From Candidatus Eisenbacteria bacterium (GTDB lineage: Bacteria; Eisenbacteria; RBG-16-71-46), in NCBI GenBank assembly GCA_013140805.1, contig JABFRW010000120.1, forward strand, positions 1 through 32,141: a stretch of 32,141 nt of DNA, written 5' to 3'. Below the pieces are notes generated by a model. The model saw nothing but the letters and a program-made list of their open reading frames with translations. It was not told where the DNA came from and did not search any database. The translations under genes and the position numbers were made by a program. Positions 1 through 8,315 of this stretch are shown piece after piece; the first letter of the stretch is position 1, and each line of letters opens with the position of its first letter.

Positions 1-1
1 C

Positions 2-526
2 GGCTCGCACCACGTCGACCTGCTGCGCACCCTGCTCGGCGAGCCGCGCTCGGTGCTCGGCTCGGTGCGAATCGAGCAACCGCTGCGCGGTCCGACCGCC
101 GACGACCCGCGGAGCCTCCGAGCCACGGCGGATGACGCATTCACGATTCTGCTCGAGTGGGAGGGGGGCGCTCACGCGGTGCTCGACATCAGCGCGTCGT
201 CGCCCTATCGATGGGAACGTTTCGAAGTGCATGGCTCCGACGCGGCGCTGCGTTGGGACGAGTCGGGCTACGCGCTGTGGCGCATCGTGGCGGGACACGA
301 GCCGGAGGCGGTCGAGATTCCGACACACCTGCAACTCGAGCCGCGCAGCGGAGACCCCGCACTCGTCGCCCCGTTCGGAGTGCTGGTCGACCGACTGCAC
401 CGGGCGATCGCGCACCACGAACCGATGAGCCCCGACTTCGACGATGCGGTGGCGGTGCAGCGCGTGCTCGATGCCGCTCGCGCCTCGAGTGCCGCCGGAA
501 CCCGAATGCACGTCGACGTGCCCTAG
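2..526 (+). CDS. Gfo/Idh/MocA-family oxidoreductase, C-terminal part
   Basis: The 5' end is outside the window; the frame is already open at base 2 and runs to a TAG. The first visible residues read GSHHVDLLRTLLGEP, which fits the G-x-H-x-x-D helix of the Gfo/Idh/MocA C-terminal domain, where His and Asp sit near the active site. The following beta-rich part (AVLDISASSPYRWERFEVHG) matches the sheet region in which these enzymes check substrate, and the end (ALVAPFGVLVDRLHRAI, then DDAVAVQRVLDAARAS) is the usual last helix pair. Family members are soluble NAD(P)-dependent dehydrogenases acting on sugars, inositols or similar compounds. The Rossmann domain is missing here, so substrate and cofactor cannot be judged. 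Confidence 0.8.
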   Translation, partial: GSHHVDLLRTLLGEPRSVLGSVRIEQPLRGPTADDPRSLRATADDAFTILLEWEGGAHAVLDISASSPYRWERFEVHGSDAALRWDESGYALWRIVAGHEPEAVEIPTHLQLEPRSGDPALVAPFGVLVDRLHRAIAHHEPMSPDFDDAVAVQRVLDAARASSAAGTRMHVDVP

Positions 527-621
527 CCTCGCTTGGAGGCCGTAAAGCCGCTTGTTATGCTGCCCACCGCACGCACGGCCGCCGTGGCCCGCCTGCTCAT
601 CAACCTGCGGGGATCGCATCG

Positions 622-1350
622 ATGGCTGATTGGGATGTCATCGCCAAACAACGACTCACCGAAGACTGGGGCACGTTGCGAGCCTCGTATCTGCCCCTCA
701 ATCAGGCGATGCGTCGCTCCGTCGAGTTCCTGGACAAGGGCAACGGCACGTTCGCCGAGCTGCTCGCGCTGGTCCGCGAGCGCCTCGAGGGCAGCCTCAA
801 GAACCTGTCCGCGCTGAGCAATCGTCGCTCGCCGTGGGTACGGCTCGAAGCGATCCGCAATCTGCGCGTGCTCGCGACCGGAATCCGCGGTGCGGCGAGC
901 GACGATCCGATGGCGCTGCTGCGCTATCTGTTCGCGGTGAGCGAGCTGCTGACGAACGTGTGGAAGGACGCGCCGACCGAAGGGCGGATCAGCACCAACC
1001 TGAGGCTCACGGGCGAGCTGGATTTCTGGTTCGGCTGCGACTGCTGCGCGGTCGGCACGCTCGAGCCGTGCGGTCCCGACGATCCACCAGATCTGCACCG
1101 TGGCAAGGAAGTGCGCCTGGTGTGGGAGGTCGACGCGTTGTTCGCATGGACGCTCGACGAGTTCGAAGACTATCTGGCGGGCGAGCGCTTCACGCTGCCG
1201 ACCACTTCGAAGATCGCGGCGGTGAGCGATCTCTCGGTGCCGATCCTCGACATCGCTGCGGAACATCTGCGGCGTGGCGATGAACGCTTCGGCGGTCAGG
1301 GGGGCGGATTGTTCGGCCCCATCGACTTGAAGTACGTCGATCTGAGCTGA
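622..1350 (+). CDS. Hypothetical soluble protein, 242 aa
   Basis: The protein starts MADWDVIAKQRLTEDWG; the open frame extends further upstream, but that part overlaps the previous gene and reads like noncoding arginine-rich sequence. It is mostly helical in appearance, with no signal peptide or membrane segment. A central cysteine cluster, FGCDCCAVGTLEPC at about residues 136-149, is the only striking motif and could bind a metal; it is followed by an acidic-proline stretch. I do not recognise the family. The gene lies 95 bases after the oxidoreductase on the same strand and could share its transcript. The minus strand is also open over most of this interval, but its translation is a typical GC-rich shadow. 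Confidence 0.7.
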   Translation: MADWDVIAKQRLTEDWGTLRASYLPLNQAMRRSVEFLDKGNGTFAELLALVRERLEGSLKNLSALSNRRSPWVRLEAIRNLRVLATGIRGAASDDPMALLRYLFAVSELLTNVWKDAPTEGRISTNLRLTGELDFWFGCDCCAVGTLEPCGPDDPPDLHRGKEVRLVWEVDALFAWTLDEFEDYLAGERFTLPTTSKIAAVSDLSVPILDIAAEHLRRGDERFGGQGGGLFGPIDLKYVDLS

Positions 1351-1365
1351 GGCTGCCCCGGTGGC

Positions 1366-1464
1366 TTAGCGGCGAGCCTTCTTGGCGGCGCGGGCCTTGG
1401 CCTTCCGAAGCTTTTGAGTGGTCTTGGCTTTCTTACGACGCAGGCGGTGTTTGAAGGAAGTCAT
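1366..1464 (-). CDS. Very small basic protein, 32 aa
   Basis: The frame reads MTSFKHRLRRKKAKTTQKLR and continues with KAKARAAKKARR before TAA. A GAGG ribosome-binding site lies about six bases before the ATG, and this start is preferred over an upstream in-frame one that adds an unlikely arginine/alanine-rich leader. About half of the residues are Lys or Arg. Such tiny polycationic proteins are often ribosome-associated (like Thx or the bTHXc/AURKAIP1-like peptides) or bind nucleic acid. I see no convincing match to a named family, so the role is inferred only from composition. It is convergent with the hypothetical gene to its left, with 15 bases between the stop codons. Confidence 0.6.
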   Translation of the reverse strand: MTSFKHRLRRKKAKTTQKLRKAKARAAKKARR

Positions 1465-1570
1465 GGAGTCCTCGTGGGCGTGAGATCGAGCGGAACGCCT
1501 CTGCGGGGCTCCGCGCCAGCGGGCGAGGAAGTTACGGCACGGCGACCGCGTGGCGCAAGCCCGGCGGGGC

Positions 1571-2029
1571 TCAGCCCGTGGGTCCGCGCTCCTCAAGCAC
1601 TCGCTGCGCGAGCGCGTCGGCGGCCGGTCCGGCCTTGATCTCGCTCGCGGAACCCGCCACCACGTAGATGCGCTTGTTGTTGCTCAGCGCATCGGCCGGA
1701 AACATGAAGAAGCCTTCGCGGTCGGGCAGGTAGGACAGCGAGTAGCCGCACAGCAGCTCGCCGTCCTTGAAACGCACTGCGATCTTCTTGCCCTGGCTGG
1801 ATTCCGGCGGCGCCGCGACGAAGCCCGGGATGTCACGGCGGGTCGGATTGCCGTCGAATTCCTTCACGAAGAACATCGCCTTCATGTGCTTGCAGCGGAG
1901 TTCGATCGCGGCCGCTCCATCGCGCGGCAGGAGATGAAACGTGACGCGGTTGGGAAAGAAATCCTGCGTCGTTCCTTTGAGGATGCGCCCATCGTTCATG
2001 TGGGCGACCACGCGCGTGCTCTCGGACAT
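1571..2029 (-). CDS. DUF6982-like protein, 152 aa
   Basis: The start chosen is MSESTRVVAHMNDGRILKG; an upstream in-frame start would add eleven residues. Two related beta-rich segments are visible: VVAHMNDGRILKGTTQDFFP near the N terminus and KIAVRFKDGELLCGYSLSYL in the middle. The latter is followed by DREGFFMFPADALSNNKRIY, and the linker contains MKAMFFVKEFDGNP. This pattern (a strand-rich K-D-G-x-x-x-x-G segment, an FFVKxFxGNP link, an FFxFPADxxSNN segment) is what I recall for DUF6982 proteins, which occur alone or fused to signalling domains. Function is not known to me. The protein appears cytosolic. Its upstream neighbour on the same strand, the Cys-rich exported protein, ends 143 bases before it. 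Confidence 0.7.
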   Translation of the reverse strand: MSESTRVVAHMNDGRILKGTTQDFFPNRVTFHLLPRDGAAAIELRCKHMKAMFFVKEFDGNPTRRDIPGFVAAPPESSQGKKIAVRFKDGELLCGYSLSYLPDREGFFMFPADALSNNKRIYVVAGSASEIKAGPAADALAQRVLEERGPTG

Positions 2030-2172
2030 GGTGGGGTTCCGTCCTCCGTTGGCCACGAGCAACCGGCCCGGGCGCGGACCCTAGCCCCTCGCCATCAGGC
2101 CGTCAACGAGACGGGGGGCCGCGGCGTGGCCGCAGCCCCCATGGGGGAATTCGTCTCGCAAATCGTTGCGAA

Positions 2173-2541
2173 CTAGTTGCCGCCGCCGTGTCCGCCGCCC
2201 TGGTGATGGCAGTTCTGACGGCACTGCCGGCCCCAGTCCTTGATGCGCAGGAGGGCGATCCGGTGACGCTCGCGCTCGTCGCGCTTGCACTGCCGCTTGT
2301 CACCGCAGTTTTCCATGTTCTCGACGTGCCACCAGTTCTCGACGTCGAGGGAGTCCTGGACGGACTGCGCGCAGGCCTCGAGGCACTCGCCGTTGCGGCC
2401 ACGCCAGAATTCGGAGTCCGTCATCTGGTCTTCGATGAGCTTGCAGGGGGCGAGCACTGCTGCGACCGCGCCGAGCGCGACGAGCAGCACGATCCGCCGG
2501 ACGACGCGCGACGAGAAGGAAGCTGGAGCGAGATGCGACAT
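2173..2541 (-). CDS. Cys-rich exported protein, 122 aa
   Basis: From the chosen start (MSHLAPASFSSRVVRRIVLL) the N terminus has two arginines followed by a hydrophobic stretch ending in AVLAPC, so it is either a signal peptide or a lipoprotein signal with an unusual Pro before the Cys. The mature part is charged and carries repeated cysteines spaced like disulfide pairs: C-x3-C (CLEAC), C-x5-C (CGDKRQC) and C-x3-C (CRQNC). The C terminus is His/Gly rich (HHQGGGHGGGN), which could bind metal. A longer open frame upstream is ignored because it reads like noncoding sequence. Family unknown. It probably acts in the periplasm or on the outer surface. Confidence 0.6.
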   Translation of the reverse strand: MSHLAPASFSSRVVRRIVLLVALGAVAAVLAPCKLIEDQMTDSEFWRGRNGECLEACAQSVQDSLDVENWWHVENMENCGDKRQCKRDERERHRIALLRIKDWGRQCRQNCHHQGGGHGGGN

Positions 2542-2645
2542 CGGCGATCTCCACGCGACGGCAGCAAGGGGCGGCCGTTCTTGAAAGCTGCAGCATCCGT
2601 GCGGGGAATCGTGCGCGCGAATCCGTGCGGCGCCGATGCGAGTCG

Positions 2646-4484
2646 TCAGAAGCCCCAGACCAATCCGAGTCCCAGGGCCGGTTGTTCGAGGTCGAGCCAC
2701 GCGGCACGCAACCGAATCACACCCCACGGGGTGAGGCCGACTCCGAAATTCCAGCGCTCGGAATCGTGTTCGATGGCGACGCTCGCGAGGGAACTGATCG
2801 AGACTTCAGCGGCTCCAAAAGCCCCGTCGAGCGTGTGCCGAGTAGCGTCGAAAGCCCGGGGAGCATAGCCGGTCGAGAGGCTCCACCGCAACGGCCGAAT
2901 GTCGCCCGACCACCCCGCGACCGCATAGGTCGAGTGGAATCGCCGGGTTCCGAAGGCGTCTTCGATCCCGATCGAGACGTCGGGGATCCAGCCGCGCGAT
3001 CTCAGAAGTTGCAGCCTCGCACTGCTCATGCGGTCTGCATCGGTGTAGCGAGAATCCGGGGCCAGGTCCTCGAACGGCCGCAGGCCCGGAATGACCGTCC
3101 AGCGAAGCCCCAGCTCGACCCGGGGCAGGAACCCGATCGTGGCGTACCACACCTCATTCGGGAACGCGTCCCGACCGTCCCACGATGCGCCCTGGCTCAG
3201 ATTTCCATAGCCGACTTCGATGTTCCGCTGCCCGATGACGGTGGCGCTGGGGGTCACGATGAAGCCGGTCGTCCCGACGAACGAGGCCGGGTGACCGGAG
3301 CGCCGCGGTCGTGGTGCCGGGCGCCCTTCGAACGCGGCGGCGCGGCGCGGCTCGTTCGCCTGCAGGGTCGACAGTGCGAGGTCCTCGAGATAGCGCTCTC
3401 GCGACGCCACGCCGCCCATGAACACCCCGAGCGGCGCTGCCTCGTCGCGGTAGTCGATGTCGAAGCTCGCGACCGGGAGCACGCGCACCGGCGCTCGCGT
3501 CGGACGTGTCAGCGGTGGCACCGGGATCCCGAGCCGCAGTCCGGTGATTCGAATGTCCTCAGCGAAGGTCGTGAACAGCGCGACATCGAGATCCCCGAAC
3601 GGGCGCTGGATCTCGAACTCCACGCCGCGATCGTTGTAGACGAACTGCGCGACGCGCATCCGCACCGCGACATCGAGCCCCGGGGGGTGAACAGTGACCC
3701 CCGCGAAGCCCGTCCACAGCCCGGGACGGGAATACGAGATTCCGTCCGGCTCGAACGCGAGGAATCCCGAGTAGTCGGCCTGGGCGTCGAACAGCACCGT
3801 GCCCTGCGCGATCGGTCGGGCGACTCCGAACGAGAACCCGTAGCGATTGTCGTCGAAGATTCCGCCCGTGATCGACGCGAGCCCGACTCCCCGGATCCAC
3901 CCGAACTGTTCCAGTCCCGAAGGTCCGGGACGCAGTTCGTCTGCGTCCGGGTGCACGAAGTCGAAGCCGAAGTCGTTGGTGACCGGAATGCGAAGGCTCG
4001 CGCGCAGGCGTGCACCCGGCCACGGATTGAGCACCAGGCGCGGCTCGACGGTCAGGCTCACGAGCGAAGGATCGTAAAGGCGCCCGAGCTCGTAGCCGAA
4101 TAGCGGGCCGACCAGAAGATCCACCGAGCGATGCGTCGAAGCGGTGCGGGGACCGCCGGGGCCGGCCGGGAAATCCCGCTCGAACGGATAGGTGACCCGG
4201 ATCGGGCGGCCGTCGGCATCCAGCTCGATCGCGGCGGCCGGCAAGTCGAGTCGACGCTCACGAGCCACGCGCAGGCGTGGAAGGGCGGCGACCAGCCGAC
4301 CCAGCGCATCGGCGGTGTGCCGGTGGCGTCGATTCTCGAAGTCCGCGGTCGCCGAGTCGTCGGCCGAAACCGCGAAGTTTTCGAGCCGCAGATCGTCGAC
4401 GTCCGGCGCGGCTTCGGGAGCGGTGGCCGCGGTAACGGCGAGCACGACGAGCAGCAGCAGGGAAGTGGATCGAAGGGGGCGCAT
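2646..4484 (-). CDS. YjbH-domain outer-membrane protein, 612 aa
   Basis: The protein begins MRPLRSTSLLLLVVLAVTAA, a good signal peptide; the frame has another ATG 39 bases upstream whose added residues do not improve it. The body is rich in alternating, aromatic-ended beta strands and ends in Phe, as outer-membrane beta-barrels do. The C-terminal half carries a recognisable YjbH signature: TGFIVTPSATVIGQRNIEVG, then a strand series with YATIGFLPRVELGLR, a YTDADRMSSARLQLL segment and GIEDAFGTRRFHSTYAVAG. In enterobacteria YjbH is linked to exopolysaccharide production (yjbEFGH). No polysaccharide genes are visible beside it here, so the exact role is open. It is divergent from the FKBP lipoprotein gene with 77 bases between the starts. 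Confidence 0.75.
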   Translation of the reverse strand: MRPLRSTSLLLLVVLAVTAATAPEAAPDVDDLRLENFAVSADDSATADFENRRHRHTADALGRLVAALPRLRVARERRLDLPAAAIELDADGRPIRVTYPFERDFPAGPGGPRTASTHRSVDLLVGPLFGYELGRLYDPSLVSLTVEPRLVLNPWPGARLRASLRIPVTNDFGFDFVHPDADELRPGPSGLEQFGWIRGVGLASITGGIFDDNRYGFSFGVARPIAQGTVLFDAQADYSGFLAFEPDGISYSRPGLWTGFAGVTVHPPGLDVAVRMRVAQFVYNDRGVEFEIQRPFGDLDVALFTTFAEDIRITGLRLGIPVPPLTRPTRAPVRVLPVASFDIDYRDEAAPLGVFMGGVASRERYLEDLALSTLQANEPRRAAAFEGRPAPRPRRSGHPASFVGTTGFIVTPSATVIGQRNIEVGYGNLSQGASWDGRDAFPNEVWYATIGFLPRVELGLRWTVIPGLRPFEDLAPDSRYTDADRMSSARLQLLRSRGWIPDVSIGIEDAFGTRRFHSTYAVAGWSGDIRPLRWSLSTGYAPRAFDATRHTLDGAFGAAEVSISSLASVAIEHDSERWNFGVGLTPWGVIRLRAAWLDLEQPALGLGLVWGF

Positions 4485-4561
4485 GAGGGGCGAAAAGGCT
4501 ATCACACGACCGATCGCCGACACTTGCCCGAACTCGGGCGGTTGTGGCAGCGTCCGCCACC

Positions 4562-5065
4562 ATGAAGACCTCGATCGTTCTCAGTGTGCTCGCGTTGTCG
4601 CTCGCGCTGCTCGGTTGCAACCGGCCGAAATCCTCTGGCAGCTCAACGTCCACTGGTGCGTCCGCTCAGACGCCCGCCGGCGATGCCTCGCCGACTTCAC
4701 CTTCCACCGCGGGTGCCGCCGGAGAGGTGATCATGATGCCGAACGGAATCAGGCTGCAGGACCTGGTGATCGGTCAGGGCGCCGAAGCCCTCACCGGCAA
4801 GCAGATCGCGGTGCACTACACCGGCACCTACCCGGACGGCCGCGAGTTCGACACCTCACGCAGGGGCGGTCAGCCGTACGCGTTCATCCTCGGAGCCGGA
4901 AAGGTCATCCAGGGCTGGGACGAGGGTCTGGTGGGCATGCGGGTCGGCGGTCGCCGATTGCTCACGGTGCCGGCGGCGCTCGCCTATGGGGACCGCGGTC
5001 ATCCGGCCGGAATCCCGCCCAATGCAACGCTGCTGTTCGACGTCGAGCTGATGGAAGTGAAGTGA
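4562..5065 (+). CDS. FKBP-type peptidyl-prolyl cis-trans isomerase lipoprotein
   Basis: The start MKTSIVLSVLALSLALLGCN gives a lipoprotein signal with lipobox LLGC and the modified cysteine at residue 19. A Ser/Thr/Pro/Gly linker (about 20-55) leads to a single FKBP domain (about 58-167). Visible landmarks are VHYTGTYPDGREFDTS (Tyr86, Phe96, Asp97), GAGKVIQGWDEGLVGM (Val115, Ile116, Trp119), LAYGDRG (Tyr142) and the last strand LLFDVELMEV (Phe159), all lining the proline-binding pocket. It should speed proline isomerisation during folding of periplasmic or outer-membrane proteins while anchored to a membrane. Its stop codon overlaps the start of the polyphosphate kinase gene (GTGA), so the two are probably translated together. 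Confidence 0.93.
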   Translation: MKTSIVLSVLALSLALLGCNRPKSSGSSTSTGASAQTPAGDASPTSPSTAGAAGEVIMMPNGIRLQDLVIGQGAEALTGKQIAVHYTGTYPDGREFDTSRRGGQPYAFILGAGKVIQGWDEGLVGMRVGGRRLLTVPAALAYGDRGHPAGIPPNATLLFDVELMEVK

Positions 5066-5898
5066 GCGTCAAGCGGCTCGGAGCGGAACTCGAGCGGGCG
5101 CTGCGCGTGCGACCGAAGGGTGCGCCGCTCGCGGGACGCAAGAGCGACGACACGCCGGGCTGCGACGACAAGAAGCGAGCGGGCGCGCTGCTCGAGGCGA
5201 ATCGTGCGCGCCTCGAGCTGCTGCAGAACCGGCTCCACGCCGAGAGCCGCCGATCGCTGCTGGTGGTGCTGCAGGGCATGGACACCTCGGGCAAGGACGG
5301 CGCGATCCGTCATGCGTTGACCGCGTTCAACCCCCTCGGATGCTATGCGTACGCCTTCGGAGTGCCGAGCGAAGTCGAGCGCTCGCACGACTTCCTGTGG
5401 CGCATTCATCAGGTGGTGCCGGCGGCGGGTGAGGTCGCGATCTTCAATCGTTCGCACTACGAGGACGTGCTGGTGGTGCGAGTGAAGGAACTGGTGCCGC
5501 GCGCGGTGTGGTCGCGCCGCTATGACGCGATCAATGCGTTCGAGCACGAGCTCGCCGAGCGCGGCACCACGGTGCTCAAGTTCTTTCTGCACATCTCGCG
5601 CGAGGAGCAGCGCGAGCGCCTGCTCGCGCGCGTCCACGATCCCGAGAAGCACTGGAAGTTCCGTGAGGGCGACCTCGAGGATCGCGAGCGCTGGAGCGAG
5701 TTCCGCGCCGCCTACTCCGATGCGCTGGCGCGCTGCAACACGGCGTGGGCTCCGTGGTATGTGATCCCAGCGGATCGCAAGTGGTACCGAGACCTGGCGA
5801 TCTCACAGATCGTGGCCGACGCGCTCGAGCGCATGGATCCCAGGACTCCGGCGGTGACGCTCGACGTGCCGCGACTCGAGAAGCGCCTCGCCCCCTAG
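5062..5898 (+). CDS. ppk2: Polyphosphate kinase 2 family protein
   Basis: The frame opens far upstream, but the GTG at 5062 overlaps the FKBP stop as GTGA and gives a protein of normal PPK2 length (278 aa). PPK2 enzymes use inorganic polyphosphate to phosphorylate nucleotides, usually ADP, GDP or AMP. All family landmarks are present: Walker A QGMDTSGKDG (about 71-80), Walker B-like FNRSHYEDV (128-136), and the lid with basic and acidic residues VHDPEKHWKFREGDLEDR (191-208). The C-terminal helix includes WYVIPADRKWYRDLAIS, typical of the family. It is a single-domain form; which nucleotide it prefers cannot be told here. The stop codon shares the palindrome CTAG with the stop of the convergent polyferredoxin gene. 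Confidence 0.93.
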   Translation: MSVKRLGAELERALRVRPKGAPLAGRKSDDTPGCDDKKRAGALLEANRARLELLQNRLHAESRRSLLVVLQGMDTSGKDGAIRHALTAFNPLGCYAYAFGVPSEVERSHDFLWRIHQVVPAAGEVAIFNRSHYEDVLVVRVKELVPRAVWSRRYDAINAFEHELAERGTTVLKFFLHISREEQRERLLARVHDPEKHWKFREGDLEDRERWSEFRAAYSDALARCNTAWAPWYVIPADRKWYRDLAISQIVADALERMDPRTPAVTLDVPRLEKRLAP

Positions 5899-8132
5899 TC
5901 GCGCTCGCGCATCTGGACCGGCGACGCCAGCAGCGAGTCGATCGAGATCAGGCTGCCGTCCCTGCGCACCTGTCCGAACGTCAGCACGCCGGTCGGGCAG
6001 CTCTGCACGCACGCCGAACAGCGCACGCACTGGGGGTCCTGCATGGGCGCGCCCTGATTCGCGAAGCTCATCACGTCGATGCCCTGGTGACACACCGAAG
6101 TGCACACATTGCATGAGATGCACTTCTTCTTGTCGGCGACGATCGCGAAGCGGCTGAAGCGTGCGTAGATGTGCATGAGTGCGGCGAGCGGGCAGAAGAA
6201 CCGGCACCAGAAGCGTCCCGAGTACCAGAAGTACACGCCGTAGCCGACGACACCGGCGAGAAACACATCGACCAGCCACTTGTAGCGTTCCTTGAGCACC
6301 GGGTCGAAGACGCGATCGATCGCGTTGCCGTCGGGCAGTATCCAGCCCACGATGCGCAGCACCAGCAACGCGAGGGCGATTGCGAGGATGCCCTGACCCG
6401 CGAGGTTGAGGCGATTCCAACCCGGACCGTGCGGCATCTTGTGACGATGTGTATCACCGAGCGTTTCGGCCAGTGCGCCGCACGAACAGATCCAGCCGCA
6501 GTAGACGCCTTTGCCGAAGAAGTAGATGCCGAGCGGGATCAGCACCAGCGTCTGCAGCCCGCCGATCGCGATCCACGCCCACAGCGGTTCGTGCGTGAAG
6601 ATGTTGTAGACGTTGAGCGGCCACGCGAGGATCAGCCCGTAGGCGCGCCAGAACTCGCGACCATGACCGTAGGTGACAACCGGGAACAATGCGTCAGCGA
6701 GTGTTCGCGGCAGCCAGCCGTGGCGATCCATGAGCGGCAGGATTACTTCGGGCAGCAGGAACAGCGGAACCACTTGAACGGCGATCAGGGTGAGCGTCTG
6801 CGCCGTGATGTAGGGCGTGCGCCGCCGCTGGATGCGCTGAATGCCGAACACCGTGACGACCGTCGAGTAGGCAAGCGTGTACCAGAACGAGGGCCCCGAA
6901 GCGCTGATCGCCAGCGTACCGAGCAGGGTGCCGGGATCTGCGGCGGCGGTCGTGATCGCTCCACCGGCTCGCGCCAGCAACTCGGGAAGATTGGTGGGGA
7001 ACCAGTGGCGCTGGTACCAAAGCTCCGAGAACCATCCGCCCGACTTCCAGTTGTAGAGCCACGCGCAGAACAGCACGAACGCGCCCATCGCGGCCCAGCG
7101 CCGCGGCGTCATCTCGCCTGCGATCGGGACGCCCGATCGGCGGAAGAACTCGAGCGGCGCCGCGCGGCCGAGCATGGCGAACACCACGTGATTCGGGATC
7201 GTGGTGGACTCGCCATCGCGGTTCTTCAGTACCACCTCGTCTGCGCGCACTTCGCTCACGGTCGAGCCGAGCGCCAGTTGGAGCCGGCCTTCGCGCGCGA
7301 GTGATTCGAGACGCGCGAGGTTCTCGCGCTTGGGGCGCGCGAACGACTGCTTTCGATAGGAGAGCGTGACGCGCGCGCCGCACTCGGCCAGCGCGATCGC
7401 GCTCTCGAGCGCCGAGTCGCCGCCGCCGACCACCAGCACGTCGAGGCCGCGGTGGTCGTTCGGGTCGTGGAGCCGATGGAAGACCTTGCCGCTCGAAACC
7501 GGTGCCGACTCGAGCGGACGAAACTCGCCGCTCCGTCCGATCGCGACCAGCACGCGACGTGCGTGTACCGTTTCGCCGTCGGCCATGTGCGCGGTCATTC
7601 GGTCGCCGTCGCGGCTCACGCGCGTCACGCGGCCTGGCGTGGTGACGATTCCCAGCGCCTCGGTCTGCGAGCGCAGCTCGTCGACGAGCGCCTCCTTGAT
7701 TTTCGCGCCGACCTGCACGGCCCCTGCGGGCTGCCAGCCGTGCGGGTAGGTGAAGATCGGTTTGGCGCGCGGAAAATCGATCAGCGTCGCGAGCGGCTCG
7801 GCAGCTTCGATCACGCGATACGAGAGCCCCAGCGCCTGCGCTTCGGCCGCTGCCGCCAACCCGGAAACGCCGGCGCCGATCACCAGCAGATCGGGAACCG
7901 ACGCGTCATTCGAGCGCGCGCGCATGAGCGGGTCGTTCGCGATCGTGCGCGCCACTCGCGCTCCCGAATCGAGCGCGAACTTGAGCAGCGGCACGCCGGT
8001 GAGATCACCCGCCACGTAGAGGCCCGGCACCGCAGTCGAGCCGTCGAGCCCCACCTCGGGCAGCGGTTCGACGGTGCCGGCCGGCCACCGCAAGTGCAGC
8101 CAGCGAGCGAAGCGGCGCAAGTTCTCAGTCAT
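5895..8132 (-). CDS. Flavin reductase / 4Fe-4S polyferredoxin membrane fusion
   Basis: The start used is MTENLRRFARWLHL; an upstream in-frame start adds 28 weak residues. About residues 30-335 form a thioredoxin-reductase-like flavoprotein: FAD site VIGAGVSGLAAA (86-91 glycines) and NAD(P) site VLVVGGGDSALESA (about 232-245). The family's usual C-terminal piece, VPGLYVAGDLTG, sits at the N terminus (35-46), so the domain looks circularly permuted. Residues 350-640 hold several membrane helices with Cys motifs CGWICSCG (545-552) and CRFFCP (643-648), as in NosR/NapH/FixG-like proteins. Two 4Fe-4S sites follow: C671, C674, C677, C681 and C702, C705, C708, C712. It probably moves electrons from NAD(P)H through FAD and Fe-S clusters across or into the membrane; the acceptor is unknown. 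Confidence 0.85.
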   Translation of the reverse strand: MTENLRRFARWLHLRWPAGTVEPLPEVGLDGSTAVPGLYVAGDLTGVPLLKFALDSGARVARTIANDPLMRARSNDASVPDLLVIGAGVSGLAAAAEAQALGLSYRVIEAAEPLATLIDFPRAKPIFTYPHGWQPAGAVQVGAKIKEALVDELRSQTEALGIVTTPGRVTRVSRDGDRMTAHMADGETVHARRVLVAIGRSGEFRPLESAPVSSGKVFHRLHDPNDHRGLDVLVVGGGDSALESAIALAECGARVTLSYRKQSFARPKRENLARLESLAREGRLQLALGSTVSEVRADEVVLKNRDGESTTIPNHVVFAMLGRAAPLEFFRRSGVPIAGEMTPRRWAAMGAFVLFCAWLYNWKSGGWFSELWYQRHWFPTNLPELLARAGGAITTAAADPGTLLGTLAISASGPSFWYTLAYSTVVTVFGIQRIQRRRTPYITAQTLTLIAVQVVPLFLLPEVILPLMDRHGWLPRTLADALFPVVTYGHGREFWRAYGLILAWPLNVYNIFTHEPLWAWIAIGGLQTLVLIPLGIYFFGKGVYCGWICSCGALAETLGDTHRHKMPHGPGWNRLNLAGQGILAIALALLVLRIVGWILPDGNAIDRVFDPVLKERYKWLVDVFLAGVVGYGVYFWYSGRFWCRFFCPLAALMHIYARFSRFAIVADKKKCISCNVCTSVCHQGIDVMSFANQGAPMQDPQCVRCSACVQSCPTGVLTFGQVRRDGSLISIDSLLASPVQMRERD

Positions 8133-8315
8133 GCGTGGCACTGTCGCATCGGCTCTCAGCGATGACAATGCGCTCGCGAGCGGGCGAGCCGCGCACACCG
8201 ATCGGCTTTGCGACATGACGACGAGCGGCTACAGTGGCGATGCGGTGACCCGCGACATTCAGCGTGCGGCGCGCCGCCGGCCTCGCCACGCACCAGCCCT
8301 CCGGCACAGGAGCCC

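Noticed and set aside
2625-4103. Long open frame on the plus strand opposite the YjbH gene
   Set aside because: It is very rich in Arg, Glu and Pro with no motif; it mirrors the real codon frame of the minus-strand gene, a common artefact in GC-rich DNA.
6171-7304. Long plus-strand open frame opposite the polyferredoxin gene
   Set aside because: Composition is shadow-like, and the minus strand carries clear 4Fe-4S and FAD motifs in the same interval.
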